A DNA stretch of 64,000 nt, taken from NCBI RefSeq assembly GCF_020193575.1, contig NZ_JADYVD010000010.1, positions 1 through 64,000 of the forward strand. Direction: 5' to 3'. The position numbers and the translations under genes are program-made. The stretch comes from Ensifer sp. IC4062 (lineage in GTDB: Bacteria; Pseudomonadota; Alphaproteobacteria; Rhizobiales; Rhizobiaceae). Under the pieces are notes generated by a model that was not told the DNA's origin, did no database searches, and worked only from the letters and a program-made list of their open reading frames with translations. Shown piece by piece: positions 32,841-42,645 of the stretch (position 1 is the stretch's first letter; each line of letters starts with the position of its first letter).

Positions 32841-33177
32841 CCTGTGCTCGTCTCAGCGAAACGCGTCCCGAAAACAGTTTCTCCCATGGTCCACTTCCCT
32901 CCGGAACACCAGGAGACGCGGCAGGCAGCCGCGAGGTCCGGGTGACAGGCGCCATCTTCGGGGCGTTGCGACGGTCGTTTGGGTCACCCTTGTAGGACTC
33001 CTCCCAGAACCCCGGGTTCTGATGGTACGCGTCACGGGCATCATGCCAATTGATTCCGAAGTCTCTCGCTATGCGATCCGCATAGGCTTCATCCGGGTTG
33101 AGGGTGTCGTTGAACATCGACCCACCCAATTTATCGCCAATCTGCTTCAGTCCAAACTTGATCAAAAATGGATACAT
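32824..33177 (-). CDS. Hypothetical prophage protein
   Basis: A 117-residue protein from the ATG at 33177 with a ggagag ribosome site. Sequence begins MYPFLIKFGLKQIGDKLGGS, then DEAYADRIARDFGINWHDAR; the C-terminal half is Pro/Arg-rich. It points away from the methyltransferase at 33348. No family recognised; it may be the leftmost surviving part of another cargo gene. Confidence 0.55.
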   Translation of the reverse strand: MYPFLIKFGLKQIGDKLGGSMFNDTLNPDEAYADRIARDFGINWHDARDAYHQNPGFWEESYKGDPNDRRNAPKMAPVTRTSRLPAASPGVPEGSGPWEKLFSGRVSLRRAQDEWRE

Positions 33178-33347
33178 GTAACTCTCCTTGGTGCGCGAAA
33201 CCCGGCGCCGCCTTACAGTGTGTCGGGCGCGGGCGGATGAAGGGTTCGTCGATGTGCTAAGAATTGCGTCGCACAAGCGTCCCGACCGATGTCGTGGACG
33301 CCTCATTATTGGTAAAGTTCCGGCATTCAGGCTGATTGGAGTGTTCT

Positions 33348-34157
33348 ATGACGGCTGCATCGACCTTCAACGCCAGCACGGGAGACGGTTATGAGCTGCA
33401 GATGGGGCGTTGGAGCCGCCGGCTTGCTGTTCCGTTCCTGGCATTCGCCGGGATCTCGAGCGGTGAACGGGTGCTGGACGTGGGCTGCGGCACTGGCAGC
33501 TTGACGTTTCTGCTGTCCGAGCGCTCCGACCTGGCGGCTATCTGCGGGATAGACTACGCGCCGCCCTATATCGAACATGCGACCCGTAAAAACTCAGATC
33601 CGCGCGTCTCTTTCCGTGTCGGCGATGCATGTGCTCTGCCTTTCCCCGACGCGGCGTTCGACCGGGTTCTGTCGCTCCTGATGCTCCATTTCGTTTCCGA
33701 GCCGCATCGAGCTGTCGCAGAGATGCGCCGTGTCGCGCGACCTGGAGCGACGGTCGCATCCACCGTATGGGACGCGCGCGGCGGCTTTGTCGCCGGTCGC
33801 ATGTTCCTCGATACAGCAGCCGCGCTTGATCCCGCCGCTGGACTGCTTCGGGCGCGCGCCTGCACCCGCCCCATGACACGGCCGGGCGAGTTGGAGTCGG
33901 CCTGGCGTCAAGCCGGCCTCACCAACGTTGAGACGGCAGAGCTTGCCATCCGCATGGAGTACGCGTCCTTTGACGATTACTGGGCGCCATACCTTGGCAA
34001 GGACGGACCGGGTGCCGAATACGTCGCGACGCTCGACGAGCGGGCACGCGTGAAGCTTCGGGATGCTGTCCGCTCCGCTTACCTCGACGGCGACATCGAC
34101 GGTCCACGGTCCTACCTGGCGATTGCCTGGACCGTGAAGGGGATCGTGCCGCCTTGA
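33348..34157 (+). CDS. Class I SAM-dependent methyltransferase
   Basis: A 269-residue protein with motif I VLDVGCGTG, an acidic motif II residue in ICGIDYAPPY, GDACALPFPDAAFDRVLSLL (motif post-I to IV) and a substrate-side C-terminal half. ATG at 33348 has a tggag ribosome site. It is a bacterial-type gene on the opposite strand to the phage genes; substrate unknown. Confidence 0.85.
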   Translation: MTAASTFNASTGDGYELQMGRWSRRLAVPFLAFAGISSGERVLDVGCGTGSLTFLLSERSDLAAICGIDYAPPYIEHATRKNSDPRVSFRVGDACALPFPDAAFDRVLSLLMLHFVSEPHRAVAEMRRVARPGATVASTVWDARGGFVAGRMFLDTAAALDPAAGLLRARACTRPMTRPGELESAWRQAGLTNVETAELAIRMEYASFDDYWAPYLGKDGPGAEYVATLDERARVKLRDAVRSAYLDGDIDGPRSYLAIAWTVKGIVPP

Positions 34158-34235
34158 GCGCATAGAGACCTTGTCGCACTCGCGACTCGTCGGACGACGC
34201 CTCTTTCACGCACCAGTTCTAACGCCCTAATCCGC

Positions 34236-34508
34236 CTATTTGTTCGCCCGCTTCGTGCACTGGTTCTCCCGCTTCACGCAGGCGATCTGCGGCGTCGAGC
34301 ACTCGGCCGCGCCGTTAACCACCGCGCAGAAGGAGCACTGATCGTTGAACTCCAGGCAGTCCGGATTGGCCGCGATGAAATCCTTCATGCTGTCGGCTGC
34401 CGTTTGGTCCGGCTGCGGCGCCGCACCGGGATCCGCGGAAACTACGGCAGTCGCCCGAGCCCCGGCGAGCGCCAGCGAGAGGGCGAGCTTACATAGGGTG
34501 CGTCTCAT
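34236..34508 (-). CDS. Small secreted cysteine-rich protein
   Basis: A 90-residue protein with a signal peptide (TLCKLALSLALAGARATA) and a mature part carrying six cysteines (CLEFNDQCSFCAVVNG, CSTPQIAC, NQCT), which could form disulfides in the periplasm. No family recognised. It lies between two bacterial-type genes within the prophage block. Confidence 0.6.
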   Translation of the reverse strand: MRRTLCKLALSLALAGARATAVVSADPGAAPQPDQTAADSMKDFIAANPDCLEFNDQCSFCAVVNGAAECSTPQIACVKRENQCTKRANK

Positions 34509-34569
34509 TCCATCCCCCTCTCGCGTCAGGCGCTGCCCGCTAGTGGGAAGCGCTTCTTCGCGCCGGCAG

Positions 34570-35724
34570 TCACCCTACCAGGTTGCGGATCGCGCGCATG
34601 AAGACACGGGCGCCGATACCGATCAGCGCATCGGGAAAATCATAATCCGGATTGTGCAGCCGTGGATGGTTCTCGCCGGCGCCGAGGAAAAACATCGCCG
34701 ATGGCGCCACGCCGCCGAAGAGGCCGAAATCCTCCGATGCCTTCATCGGCAGTGCACAAGCGCCCCGATGGTGGCTGACGCCTTCCTCGTCGAGCGCCCG
34801 CCTGAGTTCGCCAACCGCCGGCGCCGCGTTGCTGCACTGATGGAAAACGTCCTCGTAGCTGATCGTCGCGTCAAGCTTCGCGGCCTCGGCCTCCTTGCGC
34901 ACAAGTGCCTCCGCGGCCGCCACCAGCGCCGCCATTCGCTCGTCCGTCAGCGTGCGCAGCGTCGCCCAGATTTCCGCATAGCCGGGGCTGATGCCGAAGG
35001 CCTCTTCGCCAAGCTTCGCATGCGTCACCGTCACCAGCGTGAAGTTTTCGTCGAGCGCGCCGCCGGCACCAAGCGCGGTGAGGCCACCCAGAAGCTTTGC
35101 GAGCGCAAAGGTCGGCGCAATCCCGTCTTCAGGCGAAGAGGCATGCGCCGTCCTGCCCGAAAGCGCGATCTTCATGCCGCGCGACGCGCAATTGACCGGC
35201 CCCTCGGTGAGCGCCACATGGCCGAGCGGCAGCCCGGGAAAATTGTGCAGCGAAAACACGAAATCCGGTTTCAGCGCGGAAAATTTCGGATCGGCAAGAA
35301 CCGCTGCCGCCCCTGCCCCGTTCTCCTCGGCCGGCTGGAAGAGCAAGATCGCCCGCCCGCGCGCCGGCTGCTCGCGGCCGAGCCCCTTGGCCACCGCCAT
35401 CAGGATCGCCATGTGCCCGTCATGCCCGCAGAGGTGCCCCTTGCCGGCAATCTCGGAGCGGTGCGGTAGATCGTTAACCTCCTCGATCGGCAGGCCGTCG
35501 AGCTCGGCGCGGATCATCACTGTCGGCCCCTCGCCTGTTCCCCGGTAGACCGCCGCCACGCCATGCCCGCCAACCCCGGTGACGATCGCGTCTGCCCCGG
35601 TTTTCTCAAGCGCCCGCACGACCGCCCCTGCCGTTTCCGCCTCCGCGCCGGAAAGCTCGGGCCGGCGATGCAGCGCGCGCCGAAACGCCGTGACTTGTTC
35701 TAGCTCGTCGGTGCTCAGGAACAT
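34570..35724 (-). CDS. M20 family amidohydrolase (hippurate/N-acyl-amino-acid hydrolase type)
   Basis: A 384-residue metallo-hydrolase with M20D features: RRALHRRPELSG opening, RAELDGLPI, the zinc block GKGHLCGHDGHMA, catalytic LFQPAEENGAGA, and late SEDFGLF with HNPDYDF. These cleave the acyl or amide group from amino-acid conjugates. ATG at 35724 is chosen by family length; the frame runs on upstream as a shadow of the portal gene. A metabolic gene between portal and methyltransferase genes is foreign to phage logic and marks bacterial insertion. Confidence 0.88.
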   Translation of the reverse strand: MFLSTDELEQVTAFRRALHRRPELSGAEAETAGAVVRALEKTGADAIVTGVGGHGVAAVYRGTGEGPTVMIRAELDGLPIEEVNDLPHRSEIAGKGHLCGHDGHMAILMAVAKGLGREQPARGRAILLFQPAEENGAGAAAVLADPKFSALKPDFVFSLHNFPGLPLGHVALTEGPVNCASRGMKIALSGRTAHASSPEDGIAPTFALAKLLGGLTALGAGGALDENFTLVTVTHAKLGEEAFGISPGYAEIWATLRTLTDERMAALVAAAEALVRKEAEAAKLDATISYEDVFHQCSNAAPAVGELRRALDEEGVSHHRGACALPMKASEDFGLFGGVAPSAMFFLGAGENHPRLHNPDYDFPDALIGIGARVFMRAIRNLVG

Positions 35725-35870
35725 GCCTGCAACTCCACGTGATTTCGCATTAAACGCAGATAGCATTCGAACAACGCAAAGCCCAGCGTGCCCATTCGTG
35801 TCACTGCCAGAGTCACTGATCGTCTTCGGACACTTCTGCGCATACATCCTGCAATCACAAACTTGTTTTC

Positions 35871-37925
35871 TTACCCTGGCACCCCTCCAATTTGCGCCGG
35901 CGCCAGCGGCTCGCCGCCGATCGCTTGCGCCACGTTCTGCTGTCGTTTCAGGTTCAGCTCCGCGTCGATCTGGTAGCGCTTCAGCGCGCCCTTCTGCTGG
36001 ATCTCGGCAAGCCCCAGCTCGCGCTCGATCTCCAGCTTCCGCCGGTCGTTTTCGGCAGAAAGCTGCGCCTTCTCGGCATCGGCCCTGGCGTGCATCTCGA
36101 GCTTCTGCATCTCCGGGTTCGGCTGGTTGGCGCTCGCCTGCATCCGCCGCTGGATCTCCTCCGGCGTCGGCTTGGTGAAATAGAGGTCGGGCGATTTCAG
36201 CCCCGCCGCCTCCACCGATTTGGCGATGCCGTTGTAGAGGTTGTCCGGCGAGACGTAAGGATTGTCCGGGCCTAGCGTCATCAGCAACTTCTCCTGCAGC
36301 TGCTGGATCATCTGGATCATCATCATGTCGCGCTCGCGCGTGCCGGCGCCGAGCCCGGTATTGACGGTCGCGTCCATCTCGGCGTTCCAGTGGCGCGGGT
36401 CGAAACTCACCCATTGGCCGCGCAGCCTGACCACGCGCGGCCGGTCCTGGTGCTTGATGACAAGCCTGAGCAGCCCCTTGAACACGCGTCGCAACCCTTG
36501 CGCAAAGGTGCGCACCATCAGCTCCGTCTGGCCGATCCCCGCCTGCTCGATCAGCGCAGTGGCCCGCGCCGTCATGTTCTGAAGCGCGTCCGGCGCAAGC
36601 CCGCTGGAAGCGTCGGAAATGCCGGTGCGGTCCGTCGCCTCCTGGTCGAGATAGGAGAGCATCGCGAAGGACTCTTTCGCGACGAAGGGCACCATGGTGT
36701 AGCCGAGCGCGGCGCGGGCATCGATGCCCTGGCTGACGCGGATCGGCTGGCCGAATTTCGGGTTGAGAACGGCCTCCGGATTGGCGATCGCCCCTTCCTG
36801 GACGATCGGTTGCTGGTTGTTCTGCCAGTAGAGATTGTCGAGCGTCTGGCGCATCAGCACGGTCTTCACCCGCTGGATTTCCGCCATGTCATCGGTCACC
36901 GAGCCGCCCTCGCGCTGGTGCGGCCGACGTTCGACGATGAGATCCGCGAAGGGCACCTCGTCCCACTCGTCATTCGAAAGCAGGTTTTCTGCGCCCGTGC
37001 CGCCGGCAAAGACGAGCCGGCGCAGTTCCGCAATGCCGTCGTCGTCCGCGTCCACCTTCACGTAGAGCTCGTAATAATCCACCTCCTCCAGCGCTTTCGG
37101 CACCGCAACCCTTGCGGCGAAGGCATCGCGCCTGCGGGTGAATTCCTCGTCGTCGCGGCCGTTAGCGGCGGTCGAAGCCGGCAGGCCTTCGATCAGGTCG
37201 CGGTCATGGCCCATCGCGATGAGGTCCGAGCGGCGCATGCGTGTGGCAATGCCGGTGATTGGGCTCTCCTCGATCGAGAGCGCGTCCGGATGGATCAGGA
37301 ATTCTTCGAGCGGCACCGCCGCCAGCCGCGGCGCGCCACGCTCCAGCTTGCGGCGGATCTTCACGCTGTAGCTCGGCTGTCCGATCACACCCTCAGGGGT
37401 CTGGATCTTCTCGATCGTCTGCGATTGCTCCAGCACCTCCACCGCGTCATCGCCGACGAGCTGCACCAATGCCGCCTCGTCGAGCCCCGTATGGGTGGAG
37501 ACGGCGACGGACACCTTGTTCTCGTACCACCAGCGGATCACGCCGTTGCGAAGCTTCAAGGCGTCGTGCGCCGCGTCCTGCACGGCGTCATAGCCGTCGC
37601 TTTCGGGAAAGACGACATAGTTGATGTAGTCGGTCGCCTGGCTCGCCGCTGCCTCGTCGCCCTCGTTGACGGGCGCATATTCCACCACCTTGTCGTTGCC
37701 GAGGATGGTGCGGATCAACGACGGCAGCACCTTCTTGACCGCCGCGCGGCAATCGCGTGAAACCACCTTCGAGCGGTTGGCGTCCGCCGGCACGTCCTTC
37801 ATCGCGCCGTCGTAATATTCCATCGCCTTGATGCGATCGACCGCGAGTACATCGCGATAGTCTTCGCAGTCCTTCACCAGTTGGCTGACCAGCGCGGCCA
37901 GCCTTTCATCGGTCATTGCAGCCAT
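35871..37925 (-). CDS. Phage portal protein
   Basis: A 684-residue protein from the ATG at 37925. It opens with helices (LVSQLVKDCEDYRDVLAVDR), includes DYINYVVFPESDGYDAVQDA and GVIRWWYENKV, and ends with a long Gln/Glu/Leu coiled coil (LEMHARADAEKAQLSAENDR). Size and features fit P22-like portals with a C-terminal barrel. It forms the dodecameric DNA gate that docks terminase. The reading frame to 38192 is not supported by a ribosome site. Confidence 0.85.
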   Translation of the reverse strand: MAAMTDERLAALVSQLVKDCEDYRDVLAVDRIKAMEYYDGAMKDVPADANRSKVVSRDCRAAVKKVLPSLIRTILGNDKVVEYAPVNEGDEAAASQATDYINYVVFPESDGYDAVQDAAHDALKLRNGVIRWWYENKVSVAVSTHTGLDEAALVQLVGDDAVEVLEQSQTIEKIQTPEGVIGQPSYSVKIRRKLERGAPRLAAVPLEEFLIHPDALSIEESPITGIATRMRRSDLIAMGHDRDLIEGLPASTAANGRDDEEFTRRRDAFAARVAVPKALEEVDYYELYVKVDADDDGIAELRRLVFAGGTGAENLLSNDEWDEVPFADLIVERRPHQREGGSVTDDMAEIQRVKTVLMRQTLDNLYWQNNQQPIVQEGAIANPEAVLNPKFGQPIRVSQGIDARAALGYTMVPFVAKESFAMLSYLDQEATDRTGISDASSGLAPDALQNMTARATALIEQAGIGQTELMVRTFAQGLRRVFKGLLRLVIKHQDRPRVVRLRGQWVSFDPRHWNAEMDATVNTGLGAGTRERDMMMIQMIQQLQEKLLMTLGPDNPYVSPDNLYNGIAKSVEAAGLKSPDLYFTKPTPEEIQRRMQASANQPNPEMQKLEMHARADAEKAQLSAENDRRKLEIERELGLAEIQQKGALKRYQIDAELNLKRQQNVAQAIGGEPLAPAQIGGVPG

Positions 37926-38244
37926 CGGAGAAACCTTTCGGGCGTGGAGTTTGTATTGTTGGGTGGCCGCATTGTCCGGGCCGCTCGTTCGAAACGAGGG
38001 AGATACGTTTCCGGGCGCGGAATAGCTTTTCCGCCTCAGCATCGCCTTGCCGCGGAGACCGTCCGCTCCTCGCTCGTTGCGAAGAAAAGGTCTGCCCGTT
38101 TCGACTGGGGTGTCCGGCAACGGCACTGTCGGCCAGGAATCTCTATCGCCCAGTGGAATGCCATCTTCGGTAGCAGGCCTTCCCTTCTGCAAAACCTCCC
38201 ATAGTTAAGCCTCTATCGGAAGCTTTCGTCGGGAGTGCGCGTCA
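37926..38244. other. Intergenic region upstream of portal gene
   Basis: No gene supported on either strand; presumably carries the promoter of the portal gene and of the rightward small membrane protein. Confidence 0.4.
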
Positions 38245-38406
38245 ATGTCGATCCTCATCAGCATCTTGATCACGTTCCTGGTCGTCATCCTGGTGCTTTA
38301 TCTCGTAAATCGGCTTCCGTTGGACGCGCGTGCCAAGCAGATTGTCCAGGCTATCGTGGTGATCATCGGGATCCTGTCACTGCTGCGGTATTTGGCTGTC
38401 TTTTGA
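38245..38406 (+). CDS. Thivi_2564-type small membrane protein
   Basis: A 53-residue protein from the ATG at 38245, ribosome site gggag. Two hydrophobic helices (ISILITFLVVILVLYLVN and VQAIVVIIGILSLLRYLAV) flank RLPLDARAKQ, the pattern of the Thivi_2564 family of short membrane proteins. Function unknown; a bacterial rather than phage gene. Confidence 0.7.
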   Translation: MSILISILITFLVVILVLYLVNRLPLDARAKQIVQAIVVIIGILSLLRYLAVF

Positions 38407-38512
38407 TCGCGCCCGCGACGCGATCGGTACACGGCACCGCTGATAAGAGGGGCTCACAGTGACCGCAGCCACTGCTGCCTCGTCGGCTGCTGTAGGGGCA
38501 AAGCATACCTCC

Positions 38513-38606
38513 CATCCTCATTCCGGTGCTTGTCACAGCCTAAGTCCTTGGCTGAAAGACTCTCCGCGCCGCCGTTGGATCCTGCCGACAAGCACCGGGA
38601 TGATGG
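38513..38606. repeat. Family A inverted pair, compact form
   Basis: Arms catcctcattccggtgcttg and caagcaccgggatgatgg enclose a cctaagtccttgg segment, giving a long imperfect hairpin. The rest of 38407-39015 shows no gene. Confidence 0.65.
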
Positions 38607-39015
38607 CGAAAAGAGCATCCGCCAAAGCTGATACGCCACGGCCGCGTACTGCGGCCCCCGGCAGGACGCGCCGCGCTGCAGGCCTGCATTTGTATAGCTT
38701 GTGGGGCTTTGAAAAACGCGCTCGAAATGACCGGTATCGTGCTCAACGTTTCCGACCAACCCGCGGCCGGGGCTCGATGGGAACCCCTGGTTGGTCGCGG
38801 GTGCGCCCAGCCTGAAATAGCTACGAACAAAGAGTGAACCGATGACGGCAGAAAACACCGCATCACCCGTATTCGCCGGGCATGAGCTGAGGAGCATGGT
38901 ATAATGCCGTTACGTCACAACGCCTCAGCCATTGTTGCCCCGGACCAACCATTGTGCAGGAACCAGTTGCACGGATGGCACGTTTTCGTACGAGCATAGA
39001 GTGGAGTTCGTTACG

Positions 39016-39195
39016 ATGATTGGAAAAGATTACAGAGGGCCGGAATATCACGCTTCGACCGGCCTGCCCGTCGCCATTTTGCTGCTGTCTGTGCTCGCCA
39101 TATCGGCATACCTGTTCTTCGCAGGATCGCTGAGCAATGAGCAGCATGCCGCAGCCAAGGTTTACTTGCCGGCTGCCCAGACCCAGACGCGGTGA
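39016..39195 (+). CDS. Small single-helix membrane protein
   Basis: A 59-residue protein from the ATG at 39016 (ggag ribosome site): YRGPEYHASTG then a transmembrane helix (LPVAILLLSVLAISAYLFF) and a short hydrophilic tail. No family recognised. Confidence 0.5.
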   Translation: MIGKDYRGPEYHASTGLPVAILLLSVLAISAYLFFAGSLSNEQHAAAKVYLPAAQTQTR

Positions 39196-39384
39196 CAGGC
39201 TTTAGGCGCTACATCGCCTCGCGCTTGATGAGGCGCGCAAAAGGACGTTGTACCATTTTGTATTGTTTGCAGGTTTATTCCTTAAATCAGCCGCGAATTA
39301 TCGAAACATGCAGGAAGTGAGGCTCATGCGTTACCTGTCGCCGACTGCCTCGAAATTCTCACATTCGGCTCCCCATGATGGGAA

Positions 39385-39513
39385 ATGGACAAGAGCGGCA
39401 TCGCCTTTCTGACGCTTATTCTTATCCTCATCGCTCTCGTGCTGAGTATCCTGGCGTTCAATCCCGAAGCGGTGGCGCCGCCGACTACACCGCCAATCGC
39501 TCCGAGCAACTAA
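39385..39513 (+). CDS. Very small membrane protein
   Basis: A 42-residue frame: MDKSGIAFLTLILILIALVL as a transmembrane helix, then a Pro-rich tail (EAVAPPTTPPIAPSN). The ATG follows a tggga ribosome-like site. Composition is plausible but the size makes it uncertain. Confidence 0.4.
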   Translation: MDKSGIAFLTLILILIALVLSILAFNPEAVAPPTTPPIAPSN

Positions 39514-40129
39514 CGCAATTCCAGGAACAGTGCGCAGCGGCTTTGCGCACGGGATTGCGTGGTTTCTAGAGCAATTCCAGAGAAAGCGTGGAGCGGTTTT
39601 CCGTCTGTGATTGCGCTTCAACGCGCCGGTTCGTTTCCCTGCCGAAAACTCGAGGCAGCCGACGCCCTCTGCGCGCCGCTTACACAAACAACGGCTCAAG
39701 TAATTACGAACAGCGGAGAACGGTTAGCGAACGAAGCATGGACGTCTACTCCCTGCGGGCTAAGCCCTCCTCCGCTGCCGTGGAAGGCGGAAATACCTCC
39801 TCCGGGTAGCGATTATTCGGCAATCAGGGGAAGCCGCCACCAGACACAAGAGGCAGCGGCGGCGACCGCCAACGCATGGCCGGGACAGGATAAGTGGCCG
39901 CTTCGCAAGCCAACGCGGGAAACGGGTGGCTTCGATGACATCGCCAGATCACTCCACACCATCGCAATTGCGCGCGGCGACGGCCTTCGGCCGGAGCTCG
40001 TCGAGCCTTCAAGCAACGAGAGCTGCACGGCACCGCGCAGCGCCCTCGCATCGACAGAAATGACCCACCCGATGTCGGGCAAAGCGAATGAGCGGAAGGC
40101 GATCGGTGCTACGCGTCCGCATGACACCC
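39514..40129. other. Intergenic region with a RIME-type repeat
   Basis: A RIME-like copy (gagcaattccagagaaagcg ... gcggttttccgtctgtgatt) at about 39566-39612. Remaining open frames lack protein-like composition or family motifs. Confidence 0.5.
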
Positions 40130-41584
40130 TCAAACAACCCTCCGCTCCGTAAACTTCCACGACGTCGCATCCGTTTTTACCTTGGCGAACCGCTTCATCA
40201 TCAGGGCGTAACGCGAGGCCGAGACAAGGTCGTCGCGTTCCTTGACAACCCGGCCGTCCTTGCGGTGGTAGAGGCGGAATTCCTCGAACCAGTCGGTCAA
40301 GGTGGAAAACACCTTCCAGCGCCCGGTCTGCATCCGTTGCAGCATGTCGGAAAGCCCCGCCTCCACGCCGTTGGTGCCGTCGTCGAAGGTCGCCCGCTCG
40401 GCCAGCAGCGCTAGTCCCTGCCCGCGATATTGCGCGGCAAGCTGCTCGCCGCTCCCCTTGTCGTGTTGCAGGCCGTCATGCGGCCAGGCGAAGGGCAGCC
40501 ACACCCCCCAGGGCTTCAGCGCCGCCGCATGGATGATCGGCGTCGCCTCGCGCTCGCGATAGGTCTTCGTCACGTAGAAGATGTCGGCGTCCCGGTCCCA
40601 GGCGCAGGCCGTGGCGGCGAAGGGGTGATCCCAGCCGAAGTCGAGACCGCCGATCTGCACCCAGTGCTTCGGGATCTCGAAAGGATCGATGCGGATCGCC
40701 TCCTCCGCGACCGGAAAAACGCGTCCCGAGCCGAGCGCCGGCACGCCCTTGGTGCGCGCGTCGCGCTCATGCGCCGGATAGCTGTCGATGATTCGCTGGC
40801 GCTCCTCCGCCGTATAGTGCTCCGCATCCTCGATCGTCATGGTGATGACCTCGCGATCCCGCGACTTTTCCATGATATAGCGTGCCACGACGCTGCTTAG
40901 CCCCTTGAGCGGCGTGAAGGTGACGGCGACCGCGCCGCGCGTCGCATTGGTGCGGGTGATCCCCTCGAAATAGACGTCCTCCGGCGGCTCCTCGTCAAAC
41001 CAGACATAGTCGACCGTATTGGCTTGCCACTTACCACGCCCTTGCTCGTAGGCCTTGAAGAGCAGCGTCGAGGCGCCTCCCGTGACATGGAGCACGGTCA
41101 CGCTGTCGAGCGCGCCGGAAGCGCCGGAACGCCGCGTGGTCGCCTGGATCGCCGCCTTCGGAATGAAAGCCGTGCCCCAATCCTCTTCGTTGAGCGGCGG
41201 GCCGACCAGCAGCCGCTGCACGCCGTCGCGCGTCAGCTCGTAGGATTCCGATCCTGCCAGCATCACGATCGGCTTGCCGAACCGCCGGCCCCGCCACCAG
41301 TCCGGGTAGCGCCCAGTCAGGTGCATCGCCGCCTCTGCTGCGCCGGCAAGCGTCTTCCCGAGCTGGTTGCCGGCCATGAAGAGCCGTTCGCGCACCGCGG
41401 CACCCGCATCATGGAATTCGCGCTGCTTCGCATAGGGCCTGTAACCGGCGAGAATGTTGGTGCGCCGCCGGCGGTCGAGCTCGGCCATAAGCACCGCCTG
41501 TTCTCTCAGCAACGCGTGGAGATCGCACGGTTGTCCGGAGGCGCCCAGCGTCGCGACTGCGGGACCGTTCGATCGATTTGGCAT
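40130..41584 (-). CDS. Terminase large subunit
   Basis: A 484-residue packaging ATPase-nuclease: Walker A-type LFMAGNQLGKT, Walker B YVWFDEEP, coupling region VTFTPLKGLSS, and C-terminal RNase H-like nuclease with GGLDFGWDHPFAATA and RATFDDGTNGVEAG. It cuts and pumps DNA into the prohead. The ATG has a ggag ribosome site. The portal gene lies 2.2 kb downstream, with bacterial-type small genes in between, and the small-subunit gene 2.4 kb upstream. Confidence 0.92.
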   Translation of the reverse strand: MPNRSNGPAVATLGASGQPCDLHALLREQAVLMAELDRRRRTNILAGYRPYAKQREFHDAGAAVRERLFMAGNQLGKTLAGAAEAAMHLTGRYPDWWRGRRFGKPIVMLAGSESYELTRDGVQRLLVGPPLNEEDWGTAFIPKAAIQATTRRSGASGALDSVTVLHVTGGASTLLFKAYEQGRGKWQANTVDYVWFDEEPPEDVYFEGITRTNATRGAVAVTFTPLKGLSSVVARYIMEKSRDREVITMTIEDAEHYTAEERQRIIDSYPAHERDARTKGVPALGSGRVFPVAEEAIRIDPFEIPKHWVQIGGLDFGWDHPFAATACAWDRDADIFYVTKTYREREATPIIHAAALKPWGVWLPFAWPHDGLQHDKGSGEQLAAQYRGQGLALLAERATFDDGTNGVEAGLSDMLQRMQTGRWKVFSTLTDWFEEFRLYHRKDGRVVKERDDLVSASRYALMMKRFAKVKTDATSWKFTERRVV

Positions 41585-41659
41585 TTTTTCTCCGCCGGTT
41601 CGCGCATTGTTCCATCATTGGCTCTTGCCTTTGGCGAGCAGTCGTGGAAATTCCACCGC

Positions 41660-41905
41660 ATGAGAATCAGCCGTACCCTATTGATTACGCTCTGCCTCTC
41701 GGCGCTGGCGTCCTCGTGCACCGAGACCGCCGAAGCGCCAGCACCCGTGCGTCGCTCGAAAGTGGCGGCCGCTGTCGTCGACAGTTCGCCGCGACAATGC
41801 AAGACGCCCCAGACGCAGTGCTACTATGGCACCGGCCCGGCCGGCGAACCCTGCTCCTGCTGGTCGAGCGCAGGCGCTCCTGCCCACGGCATCACCATCA
41901 AGTAA
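41660..41905 (+). CDS. Small cysteine-containing lipoprotein
   Basis: An 81-residue protein: signal peptide with lipobox-like ASSC (LLITLCLSALASSC) and a mature part with several cysteines (CKTPQTQCYYGTG, EPCSCWSS). A bacterial-type envelope protein inserted between the two terminase genes. Confidence 0.6.
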   Translation: MRISRTLLITLCLSALASSCTETAEAPAPVRRSKVAAAVVDSSPRQCKTPQTQCYYGTGPAGEPCSCWSSAGAPAHGITIK

Positions 41906-42161
41906 GCCGAGAGCTCGAACGTCGCGAAATTCGCCCGGCCGCCCGCGGCGGGCGATTGCGTCAGTGCAAAGATATCCAACGGAAACCGCACCGCGTCCGC
42001 GCGCGTCGTGCCGGACGCGGGACATTTCGGCGCGACCTGCCGCCATCAACCGGTCGTTAACCATATTTCGCGTTACCACGGGAACATCTCAATCGGCGCC
42101 ACACGAATAACGTCATCCCACGCTCTGAAGAGACGAACGACAACAGCGCGCTTCAAAGGGG

Positions 42162-42314
42162 ATGGAGATGGTCAAAACTGGTCTTGGCGCTTCGATTGCT
42201 GCTCTCACCTTCTCCATTGCCGTCTCGGCGGTTCTTCATGTCGCCTTGGCTCAAAACCGCACAGCAGCCGTCCACGCCGTCTCGAGCGAGATAACGTCGT
42301 CGATCGCAAAATGA
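42162..42314 (+). CDS. Small secreted or membrane peptide
   Basis: A 50-residue frame MEMVKTGLGASIAALTFSIA..., with one hydrophobic segment ending HVALAQ, like a signal peptide. Two candidate ATGs (42162, 42168) follow a purine-rich aaggggatgg site. Unassigned. Confidence 0.4.
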   Translation: MEMVKTGLGASIAALTFSIAVSAVLHVALAQNRTAAVHAVSSEITSSIAK

Positions 42315-42645
42315 GATGGTTCGCCCCGTCCGGGAAGGCCCGACTGGACGGAGCAGTGGCGCGGCCTCCTGCATGTTTCCGTGAACCGGATCCGATTCAA
42401 GGACATGCTGCAATCAAGGTTGCAGCCGCGCTGGGCCTTCGTACTTGCCCTGAAAACGTCTGAACCTACCGCATGTTCCTTAGGTGCATTCAGCAATACA
42501 GGGGGCTGCAGTGTCCTTTGCGCCTCCGATACGAGGCGCCGCGCTGTAGCCCGGTTCCGATTTCGGGTTCAGCTTCGCACCCTCTTGCGCTTCCTTCAGC
42601 GCTGGCCAATGCTTGCACCGGCCGGCTCAGCGAAGGAGCATCACC
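42315..42645. other. Intergenic region without recognised features
   Basis: Contains a short sequence (gaaccggatccgattcaagg) resembling the gaatcggatacgattcag palindrome near 54150, possibly a minor repeat. No gene. Confidence 0.4.

Noticed and set aside
35725..36414. Upstream extension of the M20 amidohydrolase to 614 residues
   Set aside because: The extension is the shadow of the portal protein C-terminus; the ATG at 35724 fits family length.
39559..40152. 197-residue plus-strand frame upstream of terminase
   Set aside because: Low-complexity composition, begins in a RIME repeat and overlaps the 3' end of the terminase gene; no motif.
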